Of a stretch of 64,000 bases of DNA, positions 1 to 10,829 are shown piece after piece. The stretch's first letter is position 1; each line of letters starts with the position of its first letter. The translations under genes and the position numbers were made by a program. Origin of the DNA: Perkinsus olseni (lineage: Eukaryota > Perkinsozoa > Perkinsida > Perkinsidae); the NCBI GenBank assembly GCA_013115135.1, contig JABANP010000060.1, positions 124,001 through 188,000 on the forward strand. Direction: 5' to 3'. Below the pieces are notes generated by a model. That model was not told where the DNA came from. It searched no databases and saw only the letters and a program-made list of their open reading frames with translations.

Positions 1-934
1 ACGACAAGATACGCCGAGACGACCACTCTTGCCTGTTCGGTATGCACTCTCTCGAGGGACCTCTTGAGAGATGAATCAATCATGTCCAGCGTGTGCACCC
101 AGCAGGCATCAACAAGATCTTCTGCCCGTTTCTAATGAGTGGGCAGTGAAGTAAGGCCAACCAGTCGGTAGAGCTTACCAACTTCGACACGATGGTGGAC
201 CGCTCGTTTCCAACAACCGATTCACAGGCAGTATGCGGATGAGTGGCTGAGCGTATTCCACGGTGTATCTGATCGACCGCCGTTTTGCCGTATTTTCAAA
301 TTGAAAATACCGAAAAAATAGAAAACCAACAAGCGTCGCTGTACAATGCGAACTAGTTGCGCGACACAAACCGTGGGTGAGCTTGAAGGTAATAGCAGTA
401 GCGTGGGAAGAGCGAACCTCGAGCCAAAAAGGTTCGAACGGCGAACTCTCAGAGAACTCAAAAAAAGTCTACGAATTCCGGAGTAAATCCAAGCTTAGTG
501 CTCGCAAGTACATAGCTTGAGCGGAGAGAACCGTCGCAACAATTGTTGTGCCGGTCACTGGGCAACGCAACTAGTAGCAGGGCTTCGGTGGATAGCGTAG
601 TCGAACTTCACAACAAGGGCAGACCTTCGCAGAAGGGCAGCCGAGTGGGAAGAATCAATCTTAACGAGTAATTCACCGCTATGCAATTACACTTAAGCGT
701 AGCGCGATCGACGATCGACTACAGGGCGTAATAATCGAAGGGCGAACTACATAATAATATGGCGCACTAGCAGTGGTCAGACGATGATCATAACAAGGGC
801 GAGCGCGAAGGGCACGAACCCTACACAATACAAAGGCGAGCGAAGGAGGAGGAAGATCCTTTCAGTAAAAGGATCTTCCTCCGCCTTGTGACTGGCTCTC
901 ACACAAGGTCTATATCAAGTTGTAACTATAAGGA
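1..934. other. stretch with no recognisable gene
   Basis: No open frame here looks like a known family and none is supported by a paralogue elsewhere in the window. The only structure noted is a short hairpin near 848-882. Confidence 0.5.
848..882. repeat. hairpin, 15-bp perfect arms
   Basis: The left arm at 848-862 (GGAGGAAGATCCTTT) is the exact reverse complement of the right arm at 868-882, with a 5-nt loop. It is one of many such hairpins in the window. Confidence 0.85.
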
Positions 935-1330
935 CTAACAATCTGCAGGACCAACGAGATGCCGGACTTGCCGATTACGGCGAGTGGAATAGCCTCGAGG
1001 TTTATTCCGCGTCAGGCTGAGTAACTCAGCTGCGAAAAGCATGATGTCCCTCCCGGTCACCAGTCGCTTCAGGGGGCGCAGCATCTCTTCCGCGACTCTC
1101 TCAGCGAGCTGATTCCTCTCCCAGACAAGTTTACGGCGCCTCATATCGTAGAACCTGAACGCGAAGATCTCAGGCTGGGATTCCCAGCCTCTCTTCGAAC
1201 GGGAGCACTCATCGCTTTCATTCTTACATAGTAGCGTGTTCGGCTTGAGCCCTCGAGCTGACCTTGAACTCCTCCGACAACAAAGATCGATTAAGCACTC
1301 GCAGTCCTGACACGCGGCGCTATCCTAGGC
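935..1330 (-). CDS. open frame of about 130 codons, possible 3' end of the LRR gene
   Basis: The minus frame stays open from about 1330 to the stop at 935. It encodes a charged sequence with runs such as FAFRFYDMRRRKLVWERN and LAERVAEEMLRPLKRL, helical in character. The Met at 1144 is probably internal because the frame continues upstream of it in plausible coding sequence. It lies just downstream, on the same strand, of the LRR coding blocks at 1501-2440, so it may be the last exon of that gene. No family was recognised. The link to the LRR blocks rests on strand and proximity only. Confidence 0.35.
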
Positions 1331-1500
1331 CTTTTCCTGTCTAAAGTCGGCTCACTAGAGAACTCAGCCACCACGGCCACTGCGAAATTTGCCCTATTTG
1401 CTACCGGGCACGGAGGGCCCCAGTCCGGATCTGCGAGGTCCAAGGCTGTGAGCGACGGTAGTCTTGAAACCAGACGGAGAATCTGAGCTCAAAAGATGTC

Positions 1501-2440
1501 CTAGAGTACAAGCTTCACGCTGAGCCGTACTGTTCCTATTTCTCGCACTTCTTCATTGGCCGCTATGTTAAGCTCTGTCAAGCACTGGAGGCAACCTTTG
1601 GATTGTCCCGATGGCGGCGCCAACGAGGAAGTCAGCTCCTTCAGGGACTTATCACTAATGCGGTTTCGAGCGAGGTTCGCTCTCACGAGTGCTGGACATT
1701 GCTCTTCCAGTGCTGGAACGCCAGGAGACCATCGTGAATGCGCTGCGAGGGCACCTTACTTGTTAGAGTCGCTATAACGTTCCCTGCGGCGGAGAGCTCC
1801 TCGAGAGATATCATCTCGCCACCGAAGTCTAAGGACTCGACATTGTTGTTGTTAGCGTGGAGTTTCTTCAGCTTCGAGCCGCACAGTCTAGAAACATAGG
1901 CGGTTCCAGCGGAGGCATGCAACCGGAGTTGGAAGATTTCCTCAATTCCAACATGGTGCAGGAATTTGAGCCGAAGAAGTACAATAATCTCACCGAGCCA
2001 TTCCGTTGAGAGACACGGCGCCATTATGGTTCAAGTGCAGCTCTTCCAAGTGATGCATTTGTGCTTCGCAGTCTAGCAAAGCATTTAACGGCGTGTGTAT
2101 CTGCGATGGCTCATCGACGATGAGCTCACGAATATGCTGCATAGTAGCCTCATTATTGGATGCGGCACAGTTACCTCATTTATAGATGTTGCTTCACAGA
2201 CAGCTGTGAAGTCGAACGATACCGAAGCTATACAACCGATCATTGACTGATTTCCCGACCCCAATCAATATCCCACCTCACCAGCCACAGTTTCTGTAGT
2301 CTTGGGAAGTGGTTCACGAAAACCATCATTGAGAGCGGTGCCTCGAACATAAGCTCTAAGCTGCACACACTACTCAACGTCCCTTCACTGCTTCTTCCGT
2401 CGGATCTAACAGAAAAAGAAGAACACGGTTCAAGTCTCAC
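1501..2440 (-). CDS. leucine-rich-repeat protein gene, multi-exon or decayed
   Basis: Several minus-strand blocks in different frames encode LRR-like sequence. Near 2440-2290: FPRLQKLWL. Near 2070-2010: HLEELHLNHNGAVSLNGM. At 2024-1760: SKLKKLHANNNNVESLDF and ISLEELSAAGNVIATL. At 1686-1520: ANLARNRISDKSLKEL and CLTELNIAANEEVREIG. They follow the LxxLxLxxN pattern and the last resembles the ribonuclease-inhibitor type. The frame changes fit short introns or indels; I could not fix the splice sites. LRR proteins generally serve as protein-binding scaffolds; nothing here points to a specific partner. Similar LRR blocks occur on the plus strand at 32.7-34.55 kb and near 19.37-19.43 kb, so this may be a dispersed family. 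Confidence 0.45.
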
Positions 2441-2464
2441 CTCGTGAGAATACGAACGTCGTTG

Positions 2465-4290
2465 CTACTGTAGAGGCAGATAATGGGACGACAGAAGAGT
2501 AGACCGATGTGTACGGACTTTAATCATTGGTTTGTACGCAGAGAGCTGAGGCTCAACTCCCGCTCGGGACTCTTGTCCGAATTGGTGCTTGTAGCGCAAT
2601 AGTATTGAACACTTCAATAGATCAGAGCAACCCGAACACAGTGGAAGTAAGCACGCCAAGGTGATGGCAAGCTTGTCGAAAGCCTACGAGGGCTTGAATG
2701 AAGGGAGTGTCGAGTCTCAGACCTTCGCCGACCTTCAGAAAAGCATAGTGGGGAATATCTTCAGGCTTGAGGTAAGCCTGAGGCGCCTAGTGGGCCGAGT
2801 CCGACTCTTCACCTCTGAGAGATGATTTCTTTGACTGCAATATGAGTGATCGGTTCTCTTTCTTTTGGAGTGGGAGAAGAGCTCCAGCTCGCGGCACTCA
2901 AGAAACGCGAAGAGGTCGGTCACAGACACTGCGTGAGGGTAAGGTGAGTGAGTGACCGGCTGTGACCGCTCAAGTGAAGCTACATGGAGAAAATCTTTTC
3001 TAATGCGCGGAGTCTCCGCGGCGGAGAGCTCGATATAGTTCTGTGGTTGATTTGAGAGTGACTCGGTGGCCCTTTCGAAGAATACTTGCAAAGACACTAC
3101 AGAGAAGTACACCACAGACTTCGTCTTATGTGTACTACAGGTCTGTCGAACGGAAGACGAAGTCTGTAGTACACATTCTTCAAGGCTATCACGTGTGTGG
3201 CATCACTCCTCGCGGACGCCGACTGCGCTGTGCGTATCGAATTGACAGGCATTGCATGCTGCGCGAGGCCGATTGTTTCAAGTGCTGGTTGAGCTCGGGA
3301 CCCGAGCCTCGGGTCAATACTATTGCGCTACAGTTATTGGCGGTCCATACGACAGTCTACCCCTGTGCGCGTAGCACAAATCAATGATCGCCACACAGTG
3401 TGATAGAAATCTCCAATGGAACGAAACCGCTTTATCAGGAACCAGAGAACACAGGCAATGGCGTGCAATGCAGGAAGCATTGACCTCACCCATTAGATGC
3501 TAGTATGTCCTTCAGTGACCTTTTTTCAATATCTTCATTGCAGCCACGCTCGACCGTCATTCAGCGAGCGAAGAGCAACAAAAACTCCCGAGCACCATGG
3601 AGAACGGTTCTAATCTATACGAGCCGTGCGAATCTTGCAGATCCGAGCCTAACACGCAAGTGCTGCTGATCTAGGTGCTAATCTGTGAGCCTACAGCGTA
3701 GGCCCTACGCGGGCAATACCTGCAACAACGAAGAAAAAGGCAAGATATTACGTCACTAGCGAAGCGCCATCAGCCGGGGACTCGGGGGTAGTGTACCGAA
3801 GCTCTAGCGTGAATCACAGCGCACGCTGCGCTGCATTGGCTCAAGTCTGAGCCAAACTGCGATTGACTCAAACTTATGAGTATCAGCTGCTCGAGCAGTT
3901 CGGGAACAGCAGTCACTCGAGTGAGATACTCAGCCTTGGAACCATGAGGGAGTTAGCATCGAGCATTGACGTTTGAGACAACGACCGCAAAGCGACTGGA
4001 CCGAACGCAACACATACCTTTCACTGTAGTCTGGCTTTTCCAGAGCGACGGTGAGTTGAAAACCGCTGAGTTCTAACAATGAAATAAGAGACGAAAAACC
4101 TGTGGGGTGCGTACTCGAGAGAAGGATGAGGAGAGTAGGACAGCTACACTCTGCTTGAAAGCTTGCTTCAATCGGTGCATTACAGGGCATGTTCGTTTAG
4201 GCCTTTGAAGAACGGCTAGTACAAAATACCATAACGCTTTCACAGATACCCCAAAGCTCATAGCAGATGAATGAAGAGTTAAAGATGTCA
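2465..4290. other. gene-poor stretch with an interlocked inverted repeat
   Basis: Open frames here (for example minus 2735-3115 and plus 3043-3387) have no recognisable domain and no paralogue in the window. A complex inverted repeat lies at 3111-3176. The part just above 4190 is the conserved 3' flank of copy A, also seen after copies B (15.45-15.78 kb) and G (35.88-36.2 kb). Confidence 0.45.
3111..3176. repeat. interlocked inverted repeats
   Basis: CAGACTTCGTCTT is followed by ATGTGTACTACAG, and after a short spacer come AAGACGAAGTCTG and CTGTAGTACACAT. Both arms are therefore copied in inverted orientation within about 65 bases and share sequence at the junction. This layout is hard to get from a simple inverted duplication and suits more than one template switch. 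Confidence 0.75.
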
Positions 4291-4313
4291 TGGGGTTACC
4301 GACGAAGGCGACT

Positions 4314-6060
4314 TCATGCTATCCACTCGAAAGCCGTAAGTAGGGTTGGACGCCCACCAGAGCGGCTTTCACTTGTAGTGTAGACGAAAACACGATTGTC
4401 TGGATCCTCGCGGATTGCCAATCCTGATTGTCTGCCGATATTGAACCTAACAGATAAGCAGCTTATCATAAGCTTTCCATTGCGACATAAGTTGATGCGC
4501 ACCACAGCCATCGGCAACGAGAAATATGGCGTTAAAATCAACGGTTGAAGTCTCGCCAGCTGACTACAGCTCACGCACCCGTCGCTTTCAGCTGCTTCAA
4601 GTATGATTTGTGGTACCACTCTGCCGCCTCGACGCATAGCCAGAGTGAGGTCTCTTGATGGGACAAAGCCGATCCTCATCGTGCTTTCCGGCCTGAATCG
4701 AAAGGCAAGTGGGTCATTGGTGCGGCGAAGAAACCGAGCGACTCACCCTCTGAAGAGTATCATGACATCTCCATTACTCAACCCCGCCATGTCGACAGGG
4801 GAGAAGCCGCCATCAGACTGAATGAGAACAGAAAGCTCGAGCGGATAATTCCCGCGGCCGCGAGAAGCGTAAGTAGTCCATCGGGCATCCACTACGGGAA
4901 GCCTAATGCTGCGTCGTCGATATACGAGACGGGAAATCAGGCTACCTCCACCGAGAAACGAGTGGGAACACCCTCATCATATGCAAAGGCGGGGTAGACA
5001 TTGGGATCGCTGTTCGTAGGATCATTGCAGATCATGAGGAGGTATTCAGGGAGGAGTCGATTTGGACCTATAGTGAGACACTCAGGCCAGGCCGCCTGAA
5101 TCAGGCGGTATTCACTTGCCCACTTACGCATTTTGGTTAAAGCTTGCGGCCCGTTCACGCATTCGTCAAGCAGCTCAGATATGTCGATATCAACACTCGT
5201 ACGTGAACGGACTCCGACAGGGTACCTGAAAATCATCTGCAAGCTCGCCGTGAACACACTCATTTTTGCCTTTCGGCCTATGAGCAATGACCGCCTCATA
5301 CTTGAGCAACCTCCTTCCCCTTGCGAAACTAACAAACAGCTCTCCCCTTCCTTCACCCGGATAAGCGCCGTCGATGGTTAAACCTCGGGGATTACCTGAA
5401 GCATACTCCAGTCGAGTAGCGGTTGCTATCTGGGATCAGACTAAGCATTGAACAGTTCGGGTGACAAGCTGTTCGAAAAATCATAAACTGTATATCGATC
5501 ATCAGAGAAATGACGACTGCTAGTAGCACTGTGTCATCACTCACCATCCAAATCGGTATCGGAGTCTCCTAAAAACGGTATGTTCTCTCCATCAGGATCA
5601 CGCATCGGGTATATCACTGCTTCGGACACATCAAACTCATCACCGAGAGTCTTTTTCCAGGCGCATGGTGAAGAATAATCTGACAATGAATGAAACACAA
5701 ACGTTTGCGTCCACCATAACAAGCCACCGTCCGATCAGTAGAAGACTCACGCATCATCGTTGATGGCGAGAAGTTCAGAGCCGTCCGATTTCACAATTAT
5801 CGAGCTGATCTCATCGAATTGTGAACGGGGCCCCACGGCATTTCGGATTTCGACCGTCTGAATATGCTTCAGCGTGCCTGAGAGTCGAAGTTATTGCTAT
5901 CAGTATGGTCCCCAGTGGCGGCCCTACCTGAAGGAGAGATGAAGACATCGCGTGGGTTCCCATTCTGGAAAGGTAACCTCCTCTGTTGGATACTCACAAT
6001 GTCTCTCTGGCTGGCAGCTACGCTCAGAATACTCGCGAAGAAGGCCAAACGGGTGAACAT
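4314..6060 (-). pseudogene. copy A of nine-exon secreted propeller-like family, one frameshift
   Basis: Nine exons on the minus strand follow the family model: 6060-5928, 5877-5751, 5679-5545, 5395-5302, 5225-5128, 5067-4946, 4817-4747, 4692-4579 and 4446-4314. All introns can be given GT/AG ends. The start MFTRLAFFASILSVAASQ is a signal peptide; the protein would end in AFEWIA. Exon 3 is 135 bases against 134 in copy B, with an extra A in an A-run near 5660 that brings an early stop. Every other exon is in frame, so the total minus one base is exactly 342 codons. The lesion may be a recent mutation or a sequencing error in a homopolymer. Subfamily I (with B and G). For likely function see copy B. 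Confidence 0.7.
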
Positions 6061-6526
6061 GAATAAGTTGGCAATAAACCTGAAGAGGATACTCTCCTGT
6101 ATCTTATGTACACAGTAAAACGAATAAGTTGAACTCAGATGATTACAGCTTCTAGAACGCCCATGAAAACACAGGACCATTCTGAATGACATGCACGCTC
6201 AGTATGATCTCATGATCATAATAGGGAGAACACTGTCGAAGGCACGGCAAGCCTAATCTGCATCTTATGGGAATCATAATATAGGTGATCACGTGCTAGG
6301 CAATCGGATCCCACATTTCAACTTTTCGGAGCAACAATCAGCCGCGAGGAATACTCTCCGGCGATGGATTGTCAGACCTGAACCAGTAAGTTCAGATCAA
6401 CAGTATGCCCAGGACCTGGCCTTGGACCCAGGCCCTGGGTGTCAATCACTTCAGGAGCAAACTCATTCATACGGGAAGGCATCGTGGAGTTACAATAGCC
6501 AATTGCTTGATGCGGCTTGCACCCCG

Positions 6527-6557
6527 ACTAGGAACTTCCTACTAGGAAGTTCCTAGT
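6527..6557. repeat. hairpin, 14-bp perfect arms
   Basis: ACTAGGAACTTCCT at 527-540 of the sixth kilobase is followed by ACT and then by its exact reverse complement up to 6557. It lies in the 5' flank of copy A. Confidence 0.8.
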
Positions 6558-6594
6558 GGGAAGTAGGGCGCAACAAGTTGTCAGTATCAACCAT

Positions 6595-6645
6595 TAGGCG
6601 GGTGCTGGGCAGCATAACAATACTATACCATTAGGGAGGTCATCA
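6595..6645 (-). repeat. 37-bp minisatellite, single degenerate unit upstream of copy A
   Basis: In minus orientation this reads as one unit of the repeat found upstream of every family copy (CACCTCCCTAATGGTATA plus TATTGTTATGCTGCCCAGC). It lies about 0.5 kb before the copy A start. Confidence 0.75.
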
Positions 6646-6649
6646 ACCA

Positions 6650-7950
6650 TCACTCATGACGATAAGCCGCACCAACCAGCATAATCTCGTTACGATGAAC
6701 AAATGCAGTAGTTCAAATGAACACCCGGCACGCACACGCATCGTTACTAACAGGAACCGGCGAGAGGTAGACAACTGTTGTCTAAGACGAGGTAGGCTTC
6801 GCAATCACCTCAGCCAAAGTTAATGGACCACTAGGGATCGTTATCATGGCAAGCTTAATCTCGATTTGCCTAGCTGATCTAAGGGAGGGCCGCCCGACGC
6901 GTCGACTTTTCGCCTCTATTCTTCGGACCGTCGATAAATCAGGAAATTCAGTCGTACGACGCGCGTGCACACGCGGATTCGATGTCACCCAGCCGACGAA
7001 GCCCTCCAAACCACCGAAGAGTCCATTCGGCTAATGAGGTCGCTACTTCCGGCATCGAGTACATCACTGTGAGGCTCTTGGATATCATAAGTGAATGTGA
7101 TCTCATCACATCCGTAAGTCAGGACACCATTGAGGCACTTGCATCGTGCTGGAGACACCGAATTGGCGAGTAAGACTCAGGTCAGCCGCGTGCATGCTTT
7201 CCAGGCCCTAGAATTTGGGAATCAATTACGCGTATGAGGAGCTCCATAATTGTGGAAAACAATGTCGCTGATGGAAGCCAGCGGTGAGGGCCTTAGGGAG
7301 AACCTTTATGCTGCGTCTTCCAACCTGCGAGAGCTCTGCGGCAATGTATTGCGACGTCAAAGGGCATCACGCACGTGCAACTGGAAACCTGTTCGTCGAG
7401 GAGCACGCAAGTCATGATCTGGGCTGTTAGCAAAGGGGTCGTTAGATAAACGAATTCCTGAACTCGAATTCGTTCACGTTTTAGATCCATTCCAGAATTG
7501 ACCTTGAGCTGCAGAATCAGTTTACTGAGTACACTCTGCTTCAAGGCTTGATGAAGTGTAGTGAACCTCATCAGAGGACGCTCCTCTCTAATTGTGGTTT
7601 TATTCGGATACATCGCTGTTTTCGATCTGTCTCGATGGCGTGTGCAGGTCAATGATATCTTAGCGCCCTTTATGTATTGCTCAAGCGTGAAGCTAGTAGT
7701 TACTAGTGAGACTGGTGATCAGTCACTGGTCTCAAGATATGAATAACTAGGAAGTATCGAGGGCCTGACTTCCTCTCCTGTGTCACAGTTTCCGTCGAGT
7801 TCTAAAGGTGACGAGCTTCCTGCTTACTTTAGTGAACGGCCTGGTCAAGCCGGGAACACTACAAAGGAATGAAGTGAGGACGTACGACTGCATACGCGCT
7901 GCGTTCGCTCGGTATCATCGGGTGAACAGGCTGCAAAAACCAGTCCCCAT
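6650..7950 (-). repeat. upstream cassette of copy A
   Basis: In minus orientation this matches the cassettes at 39.30-40.29, 43.37-44.40, 52.06-52.99 and 62.02-63.00 kb. It runs from the GTTCACCCGATGATACCGAG block near 7.9 kb to the block with GTTAACTTTGG, AGACAACAGTTGTCT and CTACCTCTCGCCGG near 6.77-6.83 kb. Short open frames inside are conserved only in part between copies (see the D cassette), so it may hold a small gene or merely regulatory sequence. Confidence 0.6.
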
Positions 7951-7959
7951 CTTCCGTTC

Positions 7960-8867
7960 AAGGTAGACGGGCTGTTCAGTAAACTTCTGATAAAACTATT
8001 CCAGAACTACAGTATTTCGATCAGTAAGATCAAATCTGTAGTTCTCAGAATCAATTATCAGAATGCATTCCCGTATTTCAGAACGAGTTCTAGGATCAGT
8101 TCCGAGATGTGTTCAAAGAACTCAATTCTGAGAATCGATTCTCAGAATAGATTCCGGCTACCAACTTGGCGATATTCAGAGCTGCGATCCGTTTTTTTCG
8201 ATGCGCACGCCGCCCGCTAGGCTATAACAAAACTCCGGCAAGCTTCATTCGAGTAGTCTAGTGCGCTAATCGGTTGCATCGTCACTCGTACCACCCAGGT
8301 TCGATTCTTGCCAGCGATTGCCTTGGTACTACTAGTGATCTACCAGCGGTAGATCGACGCCAGCGAAATTCACCGAGCAGAGGTTCAATCCCTGGTGAAT
8401 GGATCGGGCGCGTGTACCAATAGGTGATGCAAATAAGTGGTGCGAGCTAGGGGCAGAGCCCCGGAAGACGATTTGCTCTTGAGGCACGAAGTCGAGCGGC
8501 TCAACCCAACCACTCCCTGGATGCGGAGGTAGGCCACAGAAATCCAGCCATTCACAGATTGTAGATGTTGATGGGCTAGCTTTCAGTGACCTACTGGATA
8601 ACCGCAACAACTGCATGTTGTTGTCGGGCATCCACCTCCCCCAACCTCTGCATCATGGGAATTTCGTTTGGATGGGCATCCCGAAATTGGCCGTCCTCAG
8701 CTGTGATGTCACGCGCCGCGAAACTCTAAGCAAAGGTTTTACCTATTCCGAAATAACTCATTCTGGAGTGCGTTTCAGAACCGATTCGAATTTCACTGAA
8801 CATGTTGGGAACCGATTCTGGAACCCATTCCAGAATCTGTTCTGGATGCAGTTTGCTGAAAACGATT
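7960..8867. other. AT-rich repeat-like stretch, no gene
   Basis: Many short inverted motifs built on TTCTGAGAATC, CCAGAATCTGTTCTGG and related words occur at 8.0-8.16 and 8.74-8.86 kb, and the latter resumes at 9.86-9.92 kb on the far side of the hAT element. This looks like an older repeat into which that element inserted. No coding sequence is supported. Confidence 0.5.
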
Positions 8868-9851
8868 CAGGGTGCTCCGCCGTTGGAAAGAATGGTTGGG
8901 TGGATGGAAAAATGGGAAAATACAGAAAAATACGGCAACAATGGAAAAATATGGAAAAATTTTTCGCGTTAATCTTGAATCCATCGGGTTTGCGAGTGTG
9001 CGAAGGAAAGCTGAACTTGCGAGACGTGCCCACAAATCTAATTCACCCTATGAGTCTCACAGTAATCGCTGAGCGCCGCTCAGTGAGCGGTTCTCGTGGA
9101 ATGCATTCATGTCCCCGGAGAGCCACCTCGTACATGATTTGACCTGGAAGTCTGCCGTTCTAATCTTGCGCTCTTGTGAAACGCCACAGTCCAAGTATTG
9201 GAAACTTCGCTAGATCTTGCAAGAACGCAAGATCGAAATGTTGTTTCTTGGTGGGCGGTGCCCACTGGGCACTGCCCAGGGCACCTCCTCCTCCTCCTCA
9301 TCCTCCTCCCTCCAGGGTCCTCTGGTGACTCTTTTGAACGTGTTGCTGTTGTCGGCGGATGTTACCCCTTGTGCGTAGCCACGAAGTCGACAACGGTAGC
9401 CGTTACGGTCGATATGTCCAATTCGTTCTTACGCGCGCCAATCACGTCTATTCCATTCCTGTGGGCGACCATCCATTGTGGGAATATGCGAATGAAAGAG
9501 AGGAAAGGTCAACTCAGAACTCATTGCCCAGCACGTCGGATCTCTGGGGGAAGAGCAGCCGTTGGAGTTGAGAATGCGTATTTTGTATGAGCGCCCAGTG
9601 TCGGCGCGTTGCGTTGCAAATCGCAGTCTGTCCCCCGATTTGCGACACCAGTGGCGAAGATTCTACTGCCAAGCCTCCGGTTCCCACGCTTTGGCTTACG
9701 GGTGGGCCGAAAAACGGTTCTTTGGGTGGATTTCCTGTGGTTTCACGTTATTTTGCTATTTTTCCATATTTTTCCACCATTTTGTTGCGGCAGGAAATTT
9801 TCCGCAGGAAAGATTGGGAAAATAGAATTGCTGCCATTTTGGAGCACCCTG
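8868..9851. mobile_element. hAT-type non-autonomous element (984 bp) with TIRs and 8-bp TSD
   Basis: Both ends carry the 11-bp inverted repeat CAGGGTGCTCC, at 8868-8878 and (reverse complement) at 9841-9851. The element is flanked by the perfect 8-bp direct repeat AAACGATT at 8860-8867 and 9852-9859. TIRs starting CAGGG and an 8-bp target duplication are typical of hAT transposons. Below the TIRs both ends have inverted A-rich motifs (GGAAAAATATGGAAAAA type). No transposase is visible, so it would need one supplied in trans. The open frames inside it (for example plus 9198-9590) are not supported as genes. Confidence 0.85.
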
Positions 9852-9859
9852 AAACGATT

Positions 9860-10130
9860 TCGCCGAAACTAATTCTGGAATGTATTCTCAATTTTAGAAT
9901 AGGTTTACTGAACAGTGAACACCCCGAGAAACTCCCCACGGGTTGACTCTCGCCTCCTATTTCGCGATGAATATCATTCAGTGAGCTCTACTCACACTTG
10001 TACTTCTTCAGCCTCAGGAGACAGAGTGAGCAAGGGACCCCGCGAACACCAGCTCGTGAACGCAAGAGTCACGTTAACGTGCACCCCAGTCATGCAGTAT
10101 GATCATAATAGCGGTATATATCATCTACAA
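9860..10130. other. stretch without gene
   Basis: The first 70 bases continue the old repeat interrupted by the hAT element. I see nothing further that can be supported. Confidence 0.4.
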
Positions 10131-10252
10131 CTATAGGGCTTACTCACGATTCGTAATGGACGCATTGCGTGAGCGCTACCAGAACAGGAGAATCCGAAAC
10201 GGCTGGGCGTCGGCGAGGCGTCAGCAGTACTCTCACTTATCAATGGAAGCTT
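10131..10252 (+). repeat. orphan copy of the H-gene 5' leader
   Basis: The block from CTCACGATTCGTAATGG to GCGTCGGCGAGGCGTCAGCA closely matches the leader just upstream of the cysteine-rich genes H1 (minus, 38.70-38.84 kb) and H2 (minus, 61.47-61.58 kb). No H coding sequence follows. Confidence 0.7.
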
Positions 10253-10440
10253 TCCTTATACATCGTGCTGTACATGGTATAATCGCCACGTCTCTCAGGA
10301 CAAAGGACGCCGGCTGTCACGCCAATTTTACACTATAATGGTCTTCAATATCTCTTCCGTCGCCAGCTGCTGCGGTCTTCTCCAGCAGCTGTCTTCCTTC
10401 CTCCGAGTTGCCGCCGCCGTGAGAGAACAACGGCATCTTC
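10240..10440. repeat. dispersed repeat shared with 36.85-37.04 kb
   Basis: GAAGCTTTCCT, CGCCACGTCTCTCAG, CGCCGGCTGTCAC and CTTCCGTCGCCAGCTGCT-type blocks occur in the same order in both places. Function unknown. Confidence 0.6.
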
Positions 10441-10519
10441 TTAATTACAGACTGCCACCACACCTAAAGTGTGGCTAATCCGGTGGGACGTCTTGCTGTG
10501 CAGCAGCAGTGACGTCCAG

Positions 10520-10816
10520 GGGCCTATTTCACAAGAAATCCTAACCGGTTAGGATTTAGGACGTCTTTAAAAATAGGATCCTAACCTTAGGACGTCCTTA
10601 AAAGAGTCAAGCGGCTTCACATGAAAATCCTTAAAGGACAGTAGGATCCTAATTCTAAAGACGTCCTTATCTCAGGATAAATCCTCAATGTTAAGATCCT
10701 AATGTCCTACCCTTATGACCTAAGCTTAGGAATCGGTCCATGTGAAAGCCATAAGGCCTAAAAAGGCGTCCTAACCTCTTAGGATCCTAAGGAAAATCGT
10801 CCTATGAAATAGGCCC
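10520..10816. mobile_element. MITE with GGGCCTATTTCA inverted ends
   Basis: The left end GGGCCTATTTCA is matched by TGAAATAGGCCC at 10805-10816, and CAG flanks both ends (10517-10519 and 10817-10819), which would be a 3-bp target duplication. The whole interior is made of AGGATCCTAA-like words in both orientations, so the element can fold on itself. A 3-bp duplication would fit the PIF/Harbinger superfamily, but the class is inference. It has no coding capacity. Confidence 0.75.
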
Positions 10817-10829
10817 CAGATGATCCATG

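Noticed and set aside
3829..3850. CATTGGCTCAAG, similar to the end of the dinoflagellate/Perkinsus spliced leader
   Set aside because: Only about a dozen bases fit and it sits inside a hairpin-like GGCTCAAG...CTGAGCC; no gene follows. Not evidence for an SL gene or relic.
8225..8325. GGTTCGATTC B-box-like word
   Set aside because: No T-stem pairing around it and no cloverleaf.
8615..9142. 175-codon plus frame
   Set aside because: It runs across the left end of the hAT element at 8868, so it cannot be an ancestral gene.
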